Shown here: one piece after another, positions 8,549-17,200 of the stretch
Numbering within the stretch: position 1 is the first letter of the stretch
How the letters are laid out: each line of letters opens with the position of its first letter
Origin: a virus
Reading direction: 5' to 3' (one strand)
Virus record (IMG/VR): IMGVR_UViG_3300005613_000184
Coordinates: 1 to 38,566 of that record
Length of the DNA: 38,566 bases
The notes under the pieces: generated by a model
The model's database searches: none
The model's input: only the letters and a program-made list of their open reading frames with translations
Told to the model about the DNA's origin: nothing
Translations under genes and position numbers: made by a program

Positions 8549-9727
8549 ATGGAAGAAAACAAAGAAAATGTTGTTGAAGAAATTCAGCAAGAGCAAACTA
8601 CTAGTGAAAACGAAAATGTAGTTGAAGTTAATTTAGACAAGTTTGAAAGTAAAGAAGATGATTCTGTTTTCAAAGTTGACTTAGATAAAAAAGAAGAAGA
8701 AGATGCCGTTCAGGAGCAAAACACAGATGAGGTATCTGTTCGCGACGAATCCGAAGCTAGCGAAGAAGTACGCGAGCAAGATGACGAAGCAACAGTTGAA
8801 GAGATTACCGGAGAAGATGAAGAGCCAGCAGAAGAATTAAAAGAAGAAGTTGAAGAATTAGAAGTTGGTGTTAGTGAAAGCGGTAACGTAGAAATAAAAA
8901 TACCAGGAAACCTAGAAAAGCTAGTTGAGTTTATGAACGATACTGGCGGAACTTTAGAAGACTACGTAAGGTTGAATAAAGATTACTCTGAAATGGATAA
9001 TCAAGAAGCGCTTTACGAATACTATAAAAGAACAAAGCCGCATTTATCTTCTGATGAGATAAACTTTTTAATGGAAGATCAGTTCAACTACGACGAAGAA
9101 GTTGATGATGAAAAAGACATTAAAAGAAAAAAGCTAGCGTTGAAAGAGCAAGTTGCTAACGCTAAAGCCTATTTAGACGGGCAAAAGTCTAAGTATTACG
9201 ATGAAGTTAAAGCAGGTTCTAGGTTAACGCCAGAAGCGCAAGAAGCTTTAGAGTTTTACAACCGATACAATAAAGAATCGGAAGAAGCAAAGTCGATTGT
9301 TGAAAAACAACGCAAAGTATTTAACGAAAAGACTGATAAGCTTTTCAATGACAAGTTCAAAGGTTTTGAATACAACGTCGGAGAGAAAAGATTTAGGTTT
9401 AACGTTAAGAACAAAGAGCAAGTAAAAACGCAACAAGCTAATTTAGATGCTTTCATGCAAAAGTTTTTGAATGAAGATAAGTTTTTAAATAGCGCAGCAG
9501 ATTACCATAAGTCTCTATTTACGGCTATGAACCCAGATGCTATAGCTCAACATTTTTACGAGCAAGGCAAAGCAGACGCTATTAAAGAAAGCGTCGCTAA
9601 AGCTAAAAACGTAAGTATGGAGCCGCGTCAAAGTTTTGGCCAAGTCGAAGCTGGTGGAACCAAAGTTAAAGTAATTAATGGTGAATCCTCTTCTGACTTT
9701 AAATTTAAAATTAGAAAAAAGAAATAA
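8549..9727 (+). CDS. Scaffold-like protein, 392 aa
   Basis: Encoded between portal and capsid. Residues 1-115 are extremely acidic, with long runs of Glu and Asp and few hydrophobics. Residues about 118-170 form a small domain around IKIPGNLEKLVEFMND, and about 190-330 are predicted coiled coil or helix. The C-terminus is strongly basic (KFKIRKKK). An acidic, helical, elongated protein with a basic C-terminal tail that can bind capsid subunits is the classical make-up of internal scaffolding proteins. I see no protease motif in it or next to it, so whether the scaffold is cleaved or released intact is unknown. Sequence similarity alone would not identify it; the call rests on position and composition. 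Confidence 0.72.
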   Translation: MEENKENVVEEIQQEQTTSENENVVEVNLDKFESKEDDSVFKVDLDKKEEEDAVQEQNTDEVSVRDESEASEEVREQDDEATVEEITGEDEEPAEELKEEVEELEVGVSESGNVEIKIPGNLEKLVEFMNDTGGTLEDYVRLNKDYSEMDNQEALYEYYKRTKPHLSSDEINFLMEDQFNYDEEVDDEKDIKRKKLALKEQVANAKAYLDGQKSKYYDEVKAGSRLTPEAQEALEFYNRYNKESEEAKSIVEKQRKVFNEKTDKLFNDKFKGFEYNVGEKRFRFNVKNKEQVKTQQANLDAFMQKFLNEDKFLNSAADYHKSLFTAMNPDAIAQHFYEQGKADAIKESVAKAKNVSMEPRQSFGQVEAGGTKVKVINGESSSDFKFKIRKKK

Positions 9728-9750
9728 TAACAATTTAAAACATTTAAAAA

Positions 9751-11268
9751 ATGCCTTTAACTCCCGGATCGTTGCTAAATAGCGTGCCTTCTGCACAGCA
9801 GCAGGCTTTAGCAACAAATTATATCGATTTTACAGCCTCAGCTACAGCTGGCTGGGCTCAACAGTATTTACCAGACCTAATGGAAAAAGAAGCTGAAGTT
9901 TTCGGACCGAGAACTATCGCTGGTTTCTTGAACCAAGTAGGTGCTGAAGAACCTATGACTTCTGACCAAGTTATTTGGTCTGAGCAAGGTAGATTACACT
10001 TGTCATACACTGGTCAAGTTACTTCTAACGCTGGTGGTGGTAACCCAGGTACTGCAGCTACTTCTCAAATCACTTTACAAAATGATATTGATGGAAACGC
10101 TGTTGGTTCAGGTGCTTCTACTAACGACCATGGTGTTAGAGTTAACGATACTATTATCGTTGCTAACGCTAACGGTGTATTCAAGTGTTTAGTTACAAAC
10201 GTAGCTGATAACGTTATTGATGTTGCTGCTTACGATGTAGCTAACTTAGCTGCTACAGGTACTGCTGATGATACAACAATATTAGTTTATGGATCTGAAT
10301 TTAGCAAAGGTCAGTCTTACCACGTAGGTACAGCTGGTACTGCAACAGAATCTAGAAATGCTAATGAGCCTGATTTCAAAAGCTTTACTAACAAGCCAAT
10401 TATCTTAAAAGATTTTTATGAAGTATCTGGATCAGACGCTTCAAGAATTGGTTGGATTGAAGTTGCTTCTGAAACTGGTGCTTCTGGCTACTTGTGGTAT
10501 CTAAAAGCTGAAGCTGATACTAGAGCTAGATTTATGGACTACTTAGAAATGTCAATGTTAGAAGCTGAGTTTAACGCTGCTGCTTCTGTAGCTGACGGAT
10601 CTAACTTACTGCCTGGTTCAACAGCTGGTACAGTTGGTACTATTGGTTCTGAAGGTTTATTTGCTGCTATCGAAAGCAGAGGTAACTTATCTTCTGGTAT
10701 CACTGGTGTTAACGCTGCTACTGATTTAGCTGAATTTGACGCTATCTTAGCTGAGTTTGACAAGCAAGGTGCTATCGAGGAAAACATGATCTTCTGTAAC
10801 AGAGCTACTTCTCTTGCTATTGATGATATGTTAGCTTCTATGAACTCTTACGGCGCTGGTGGTACTTCTTATGGAGTATTCGAAAACGACGAAGATATGG
10901 CTCTTAATTTAGGTTTCTCTGGATTCAGAAGAGGTTCTTACGACTTCTACAAGTCTGACTTCCGTTACTTAAACGACAAAGCTACTAGAGGCGGTATTAA
11001 TACTGCTGCTGGTTCTGCTGCTATTCGCGGTGTATTTATTCCAGCTGGTACTTCTACTGTATACGATCAAATGTTAGGTCAAAACATCAAAAGACCTTTC
11101 TTACACGTTCGTTATAGAGCTTCTCAAACTGATGACAGAAGAATGAAGACTTGGGTAACAGGATCTGTTGGTGCTGCTACTTCTGCTTTGGATGCTATGC
11201 AAATCCACTTCTTGTCTGAAAGATGTTTAGTGACTCAAGGTGCTAACAACTTTATGTTGTTGAAGTAA
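9751..11268 (+). CDS. Major capsid protein, 505 aa
   Basis: This is the best candidate for the main shell protein. It follows the scaffold-like gene, has a suitable length, an N-terminal helical arm and alternating beta and helical segments, and is followed by the strongest terminator in the window. Residues about 105-180 (TLQNDIDG through ILVYGSEF) look like a beta-rich inserted domain. Codon choice differs from the neighbours: isoleucine is nearly always ATT or ATC, with only one ATA noticed, whereas ATA is frequent in flanking genes, as expected for the most heavily translated gene. The leader is A-rich without Shine-Dalgarno. An HK97-type fold is expected for tailed phages but is not proven by anything I can read here. 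Confidence 0.85.
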   Translation: MPLTPGSLLNSVPSAQQQALATNYIDFTASATAGWAQQYLPDLMEKEAEVFGPRTIAGFLNQVGAEEPMTSDQVIWSEQGRLHLSYTGQVTSNAGGGNPGTAATSQITLQNDIDGNAVGSGASTNDHGVRVNDTIIVANANGVFKCLVTNVADNVIDVAAYDVANLAATGTADDTTILVYGSEFSKGQSYHVGTAGTATESRNANEPDFKSFTNKPIILKDFYEVSGSDASRIGWIEVASETGASGYLWYLKAEADTRARFMDYLEMSMLEAEFNAAASVADGSNLLPGSTAGTVGTIGSEGLFAAIESRGNLSSGITGVNAATDLAEFDAILAEFDKQGAIEENMIFCNRATSLAIDDMLASMNSYGAGGTSYGVFENDEDMALNLGFSGFRRGSYDFYKSDFRYLNDKATRGGINTAAGSAAIRGVFIPAGTSTVYDQMLGQNIKRPFLHVRYRASQTDDRRMKTWVTGSVGAATSALDAMQIHFLSERCLVTQGANNFMLLK

Positions 11269-11281
11269 ACCATATTACTAA

Positions 11282-11311
11282 GGTCAGGGCTTCGGCCCTG
11301 ATCTTTTTTTT
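11282..11311 (+). terminator. Rho-independent terminator after the capsid gene
   Basis: A 9-bp stem (11282-11290 with 11295-11303, one G-T wobble) is capped by a TTCG tetraloop and followed by eight T residues at 11304-11311. It lies 13 bases after the capsid stop codon. It would end or attenuate transcripts after the capsid gene and protect their 3' ends, raising capsid mRNA relative to downstream genes. Confidence 0.93.
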
Positions 11312-11334
11312 ATTAATTTTTATTTTATTTTATT

Positions 11335-12213
11335 ATGTCAAAGAAAAAAGAAACAAAAAAGGCTGAAGTAGAACAGTCTGAAGTACAATCTACAAATGAA
11401 ACGGTTGAGACTTTTGTTGAAGAGTCTGCGCCAGAAAAAGTTATTTATAGAGGTCCTGAAGTTAAAGTTAAAGATTTAGAACCTAAAAATAACTGGGAAA
11501 TAAAAGATAGAATGTATTACCTAAAGGGTAATAAAAAACCTGTATCTAGGTCTGTTAAATCTTCAGGCATGTATTGGTTTGACCAAGAAAAAGGTTATGA
11601 GAGAGAGTTAAAGTATTGTGAAAATCAAAGAACTCCTTTTGTTGACGAAATGGTAGGTGATCAAAGATTAGCTCATATTATTTTTAGAAGCGGAAGCTTA
11701 TATGTTCCAAAAGAAAAAACAGTACTTCAAAAGCTGTTGTCAATGTATCACCCAGACAAAGACAAGCTTTACTACGAGTACAAGCCAGTTGAAGAAGCTA
11801 AAGATGAGCTTGATATTTTAGAAATGGAAATAGAAGCTTTAGACTTAGCAAGATCTATAGACATTGATTTAGCTGAAGCTATAATGAGAGTAGAAGTTGG
11901 ATCTAAAGTATCAGACTTAAGTTCTAAGGAGTTGAAAAGAGATTTGCTACTATTTGCACGTAGAAATCCTGCTTTGTTCTTAGAGCTAGCCTCTGATGAC
12001 AATGTGACACTTAGAAACTTTGGAATTAAAGCTGTCGAGCTTGGAATTATAAAAATATCTGCAGATCAAAGAAACTTTTTGTGGGGATCTAATGGTAGAA
12101 AATTAATGACAGTTCCATTTGACGAGCATCCATATACAGCACTTGCTCATTGGTTTAAAACTGATGAAGGTATGGAGGTTTACTCTAGCATTGAAAAGCG
12201 ATTAAATGCGTAA
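11335..12213 (+). CDS. Conserved-looking phage protein after capsid, probable head-associated, 292 aa
   Basis: Residues 1-45 are a charged, low-complexity leader (MSKKKETKKAEVEQSE...). A small globular domain follows (about 55-150), with KNNWEIKDRMYYLKG, SVKSSGMYWFDQEKGYE and AHIIFRSGSLYVPKEK. The second half (about 155-290) is helical with acidic heptads (LDILEMEIEALDLA) and ends with a motif WFKTDEGMEVY. No membrane segments. It sits alone between the capsid terminator and an intergenic hairpin, so it may have its own transcription. I recognise no named family; by position it could bind the inside of the capsid or the DNA-filled vertex. Confidence 0.6.
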   Translation: MSKKKETKKAEVEQSEVQSTNETVETFVEESAPEKVIYRGPEVKVKDLEPKNNWEIKDRMYYLKGNKKPVSRSVKSSGMYWFDQEKGYERELKYCENQRTPFVDEMVGDQRLAHIIFRSGSLYVPKEKTVLQKLLSMYHPDKDKLYYEYKPVEEAKDELDILEMEIEALDLARSIDIDLAEAIMRVEVGSKVSDLSSKELKRDLLLFARRNPALFLELASDDNVTLRNFGIKAVELGIIKISADQRNFLWGSNGRKLMTVPFDEHPYTALAHWFKTDEGMEVYSSIEKRLNA

Positions 12214-12217
12214 TTAC

Positions 12218-12261
12218 TTATAGAAGAGTATCCACTCTTCGGGGTGGTTACTCAACTATAA
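12218..12261 (+). promoter_or_regulatory. Long UUCG-capped hairpin without a U-tract
   Basis: The intergenic RNA can fold into a 12-pair stem (12226-12237 with 12242-12253, one T-T mismatch and one G-T wobble), capped by TTCG at 12238-12241. Below a symmetrical AA/AA internal loop there is a further 6-bp stem (12218-12223 with 12256-12261). It ends 9 bases before the next start codon and is followed by aaagataatt, not a T-run, so it is not an ordinary terminator. It may stabilise a processed mRNA end, pause polymerase or control translation of the next gene. Confidence 0.75.
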
Positions 12262-12270
12262 AAGATAATT

Positions 12271-13044
12271 ATGGCGGTAAGTATAAATTCAGTATACCAA
12301 AAAGTATTAGCGATAGTAAATAAAGAGCAGAGAGGATATATTACTCCGCAGGAGTTTAACCTATTTGCAGACCAAGCTCAAAGAGAGGTATTTAACTCCT
12401 ACGTTAAACAACATGCCCAGCTATTAGTTCTTCCAAAGAACGATAGTAGACACGGAGATATGCTTGACGTGCTAGAAGAGAAGTTAAATCCTTTTCAAGT
12501 TTTTGATCAAACAGCTCCTTTGTTTTTGTCTGCTGTTCCGCCGAACTCTCCTAAATCATCGTTTTTACCAAATAACTTATATAAGTTAATATCAGTAAAA
12601 GTTGGTGGAAAAGAAGCCGCAGAGCTTACTATGAAAGAGTCTGCCAGAGTTTTAAACGGTCACAAAATAATGAGACCTCACAATGATAGACCTTATTTTG
12701 TTAGAAGACAAAACCCTAACCCTGTAACAACAGGACCAACTTCTCCTGGTATTATAAATATATACGGTGACAACAACACGGTAATAAACAACGTTAATGT
12801 TTTTGTTACTATAGATTTTATACGAACCCCAGTAAAACCTAACTGGGGATATATATTAGCGCCTTACGTAGGATCTAATGGCGTTAACGAGCCATTGTAT
12901 AATCCAGGTACGACTGTAGATTTTGAACTACATAGCTCAGAAGCTTCTAATTTAGTTTTAAAAATAGTTCAACTAGCTGGTATAATGATAGAAGATCCTA
13001 CAATATATCAAGCTGGCGTTGCTGAAGAACAAGCTAATAAATAA
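12271..13044 (+). CDS. Putative head-completion/connector protein, 257 aa
   Basis: The N-terminal half is helical (INSVYQKVLAIVNKEQRGYI, then PQEFNLFADQAQREVFNSYV), followed by a beta-rich middle with LYKLISVKVGGKEA. The C-terminal part resembles the end of many phage adaptor proteins: KPNWGYILAPYVG, then TTVDFELHSSEASNLVLKI, and a helix ending LAGIMIEDPTIYQ. It is the first of two consecutive connector-type genes between the capsid and the giant tail gene. These would form the ring between portal and tail. The segment YGDNNTVINNVNVFVTIDF in the middle is beta and Asn-rich. The structural role is inferred from position and pattern. Confidence 0.6.
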   Translation: MAVSINSVYQKVLAIVNKEQRGYITPQEFNLFADQAQREVFNSYVKQHAQLLVLPKNDSRHGDMLDVLEEKLNPFQVFDQTAPLFLSAVPPNSPKSSFLPNNLYKLISVKVGGKEAAELTMKESARVLNGHKIMRPHNDRPYFVRRQNPNPVTTGPTSPGIINIYGDNNTVINNVNVFVTIDFIRTPVKPNWGYILAPYVGSNGVNEPLYNPGTTVDFELHSSEASNLVLKIVQLAGIMIEDPTIYQAGVAEEQANK

Positions 13045-13050
13045 TAAAAT

Positions 13051-14202
13051 ATGCCATTAATAAACGAAAATCAGTTTACATATTATAGTAACTTAGGCGA
13101 AGATTTTGGTTCGTATCAATTTGTTTCAATATCTGAGATAATTGAAGCTTTTATGTTTATATATGTTGGTGAAGATAAGATAATATCTAAAGTTAATAGA
13201 GCTGATGTATTTTTTCATGCTCAAAGAGCTTTACAAGAATTAAGCTTTGATACTTTAAAATCTATAAAGTCTCAAGAAATAATAGTACCAAATACGTTAG
13301 CTATGGTGCTGCCTCAAGATTATGTAAACTATGTTAAGTTAACTTGGAGCGATGATGCCGGTATTGAACACGTCATATATCCTGCTTCTAAAAGTAGCAA
13401 CCCTGTAAACATATCTCAAAATTCAAACGGAACTTACAACTTTGACGTAGACGGTGATGGAGTCAATACTAGCAGTTTAACTACGTCTCACGACTCTGAT
13501 ACTATATCTAGATCTTTTTCTATAACAAATGGATCTAATCAAGTAACATATACTTTAACTGCCGCTGAATCTGCTACAGGAGCTACGCTTGTCGAAGACA
13601 TCGTAGTTGGTATGACGATAAACGGTGCTGGTATACCTCAAGGAACTATAGTAACAGAAGTAAATGGCACTACATTAACTATTGACAACAATGCCACTCA
13701 AACTAACGGTGGTGTGAGTTTAATACTTAAAAACTTTGATAAAAAATCATCAACTTGGAACAACTTTAAAGATCTAGGAGCTGATTCTGGAAACGATGAT
13801 TTTGATTACGACGACGACATTTACGACTATAATCTAGGTCAAAGATTTGGCATTGATCCTCAACACGCTCAAGTTAACGGATCTTTCTACATTGATGAAA
13901 TCGCTGGTAGAATACATTTTGGCTCATCTCTTAGTGGTAAAACAATTATACTAAAATACATAAGCGATGGCTTAGGCACTGAAGAAGAAATGAAAGTACA
14001 TAAGTTTGCAGAAGAAGCTATGTACAAGCATATAGCTTATGCTATTGTTTCTAATAAAGCCAACATGGCTAGATCAACTATTGAAAGACTTAAAAAAGAA
14101 AGAAGAGCCACTACAAGACAAGCTAAGCTTAGACTTTCCAATATTAAGCTAGAAGAAATAACACAAATACTTAGAGGTAAATCTAAACAAATTAAACACT
14201 AA
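13051..14202 (+). CDS. Putative tail-adaptor/connector protein with inserted beta domain, 383 aa
   Basis: Two conserved-looking helical parts flank an insertion. Residues about 20-115 contain FVSISEIIEAFMFIYVGEDK, VFFHAQRALQELSFDTLKSI and PQDYVNYVKLTW, a pattern I associate with head-tail adaptor proteins of marine podoviruses. Residues about 140-226 form a beta-rich block (VVGMTINGAGIPQGTIVTEV, then TTLTIDNNAT) of the type that is often inserted into phage structural proteins. After it the adaptor sequence resumes (FGIDPQHAQVNGSFYIDEI) and ends with basic helices. The stop codon overlaps the start of the giant tail gene by one base. It probably sits between the connector ring and the tail tube or knob. 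Confidence 0.62.
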   Translation: MPLINENQFTYYSNLGEDFGSYQFVSISEIIEAFMFIYVGEDKIISKVNRADVFFHAQRALQELSFDTLKSIKSQEIIVPNTLAMVLPQDYVNYVKLTWSDDAGIEHVIYPASKSSNPVNISQNSNGTYNFDVDGDGVNTSSLTTSHDSDTISRSFSITNGSNQVTYTLTAAESATGATLVEDIVVGMTINGAGIPQGTIVTEVNGTTLTIDNNATQTNGGVSLILKNFDKKSSTWNNFKDLGADSGNDDFDYDDDIYDYNLGQRFGIDPQHAQVNGSFYIDEIAGRIHFGSSLSGKTIILKYISDGLGTEEEMKVHKFAEEAMYKHIAYAIVSNKANMARSTIERLKKERRATTRQAKLRLSNIKLEEITQILRGKSKQIKH

Positions 14203-17200
14203 TGCCTGAATTTAATAGAGTTTTTAGCGAGGGTAAAATGAATAGAGATCTCGATGAGAGACTCGTGCCTCAAGGTCAATATAGAGAAGGTATAAACGTA
14301 GAAGTTATATCTTCTGATAATGGTAATGTTGGTTCTGTAAAAAACAGAAAAGGAAACTTAAAGCTTTCAGGAGCTGATCTAGGAACTAGCGAAGAAGTAA
14401 GTTTATCACCCGAAGCTGTTTGTGTTGATTATTTAATAGCTGAAGAAAATCAAAAAGCTTATTATTTTGTAGAAAATGCAAAAACAGATGATGGGCTTAC
14501 TAATGTTGGTATTATTTCAGACGCTATAATAGAATATGATATAAACGCTACTTCTCCATCTAACTTTAGCGTTGTTTTTACAGACGTAAAAAGTATACGA
14601 ATATCGCCTTTAGCTACTCAAGCAGGATTTTCTATAGATCCTTTAAATAGCAAAGCAGTACAATTCACCGCTAACATTACTGACCAAAGCACTATTGGCA
14701 TACCTGTTGTTTTTAGAAAAGGAATGACTACTTCAGATGGAAATCCAATAGCTGATGTTTCTTTTGTTGGACTGAATATAACTATACTTTTTGGAAATGA
14801 TGTAGACCCTAATATTTTAACAGATCCTCAAGGTATAACTTTTACAAAAGACTCTGTATTAGGCATAGATAGATCTAATAAATATATAGCTTCTAACTAT
14901 ATAGACGATTTATTATTTTTTACAAATGGAGTTGACGAGCCAAAAAAAATAAATATACAATTATCTAAACAAGGTACAAGTGGAGGTGCTATGAAATTTG
15001 CTAATCACACTAGGTTAATTTCTGATTTGTTTATTTCTGGCAATACAGCTGTAGAAGAGCAAAACGTTACTGTTATACGCAAAAATCCTGACACTCCGCT
15101 AGTTGTTAATTTAGGAGAAAGCTTAAATTCTGAAGGAGCTACTTCTGATGTTATTATATCAGCGCTAGACAATTTTTTAGACGATCAAGGACAACCTTGG
15201 CAGTATTTATCTTCCGCTAACGCAGAACCTCCAAGCGTTGGGCAGATATTTAATTTTCAATCTATAGGGCCTAATGGTTTTAAAGTTGGGCAAACATTAG
15301 ATTTTTTAGACACGGAAGATAATTTTCCAAATGAACCGGTGCAGTTTTTAGTAACTGAAGTTTTAAGTAATAGCACTTTTACAGCTTCTTTAGTAACTCA
15401 ACTTCAAACTGCAGATAGCAACCAGCCTAACTTTGTAGACTTTTCTGGAGTTAGCTTTAAGTCTGCTAGTGTATCTTTAGACAAATCTTTACACGAAGAT
15501 AAGTTCGTTAGATTTTCATACAGATGGAAATACAGAGATGGTGAGTATTCTGGTTTTGCGCCTTTTACTGGCGTGTGCTTTTTACCGGGCACTTATGAGT
15601 ACAATAGTGTAGATTCTCAAAATAAAGCTTTAATTAATAGAACTAAACAAATAGTACTAACAGACTTTATGCCGTTTCATACGCCTAAAGATGTTGTAGA
15701 AATAGAACTTCTATTTAAAGAAGAAAATTTATCTACTGTATACAGTGTTAGATCTTTTAAAGTTACAGACGCAGAATCTCAAGAAAATGGAACTGGAAAA
15801 AACAAAGGTGTATACTCTTCAGACGCTGAAACTTTTTCTCAAGCAATAGCTCCTAATCAAATACTAAGACCTTTCGATCAAGTTCCAAGATCTGCAAAAG
15901 CTCAAGAAATATCAGCTAATAGAATTATTTACGGAAATATAAAAGAAAACTATAACCTAACAAGTGGTCAAGATAAAGTCAACGCGGATATATCTACTGG
16001 ATTAACTTCTGAAGCTTTAGAATTGACTTCTGTATTTTTTACTAACAATTATCAAACTTTTGCTCAAGGATTAACCATACAAGACGCGAACTATTATCTA
16101 AGTTTACCGCCTGGTGAAAATGAACTAAATATCTTTCAATCAATTTTGTCTAACACTACTGTTCCAGGTGAAATCGAATATCCTAGCTTTCCTGGCGTAG
16201 ATCCTGTAAATTCTTTTATTAGCGGTACTAACGTACTTTTCGAAGCTGTTTACTTTTCCGACTTAATTCTTGGTGCTAACGAAGCTGGCACGCCTAATAC
16301 CGAGCTTTTTTCTTCTCCAATAAATTTCGCAGATTACATCAACACTTCTATAGAGCAAGCTGTAGAGGTATTTGCCAATGTTCCAATTACCGGAGTTCAA
16401 AAATATTTAAGAGGAGCTTTTGCTAATGGTGATGATGAAGGCGTACCTGTTGTGAACGCAGATAATCCAGATGGAAATTTTAACCATGGATTTGCTAATG
16501 ATCCTGCTAGCGCCGATGGTGTATATCACGTTTCTACTACAGGTTTTTACACTATTTCAGCGCAAGTTGGAGCTAAAGGATTTATTGATAATTCTGTAGC
16601 AGATGGCACTAATGATTTAGGAACTTGGGGAGATGTTTTAGATGATAAGTATAAAGTTTTACCTTTAAGACTTACACTGCAAATATCCACAGATGGTGGT
16701 GCTACATATCAAAACGCGCCTAATAGTGGTAATTTTATTCCTTGGAAAAAAACTAACTATAGTAGTGACTCTGCTGATATTAACTCGCCAGGGTACAACG
16801 ATAGTATTGTTAAATTTTTGTATCACCCAGCATTTCCAGACTACCCAACTGATAAGCCTCCAACTACAACCTTTACTGATTTGTACGGTAATGCTTACGA
16901 CAGCGTCAACTTAGCAGCCACGCCAGGAGATGGCGGTTATTTTGACATAGACTTTTTAAATAGCGCTTTTGAAAATTTACATCCTAAAGCGTTAGATATA
17001 TTGTACAACACTCCTTTTGATTTTCTAGGAGTAAGTACAATTGAAAGCCCTGGAAACGACTTACCAAGTGGTAAGGCTATAAAAATACTAAAACAAACGA
17101 TAGATTTTTGGTGGCAAGGAGAATGGCATGATACTAAAATTGGTCAACCAAATCCAGTGTATAAAGCTAACTACACACTTTTACTAAACGCTGAAGATAA

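Noticed and set aside
11268-12271. tRNA or small RNA gene in the two gaps around the 292-residue gene
   Set aside because: The gaps are 66 and 57 bases and are explained by a terminator and a hairpin. No cloverleaf can be drawn there.
16693-16914. Open frames overlapping the giant tail and ejection genes in other phases or on the minus strand
   Set aside because: They lie entirely inside well-supported genes, have odd composition and no plausible leaders, so they are chance frames.
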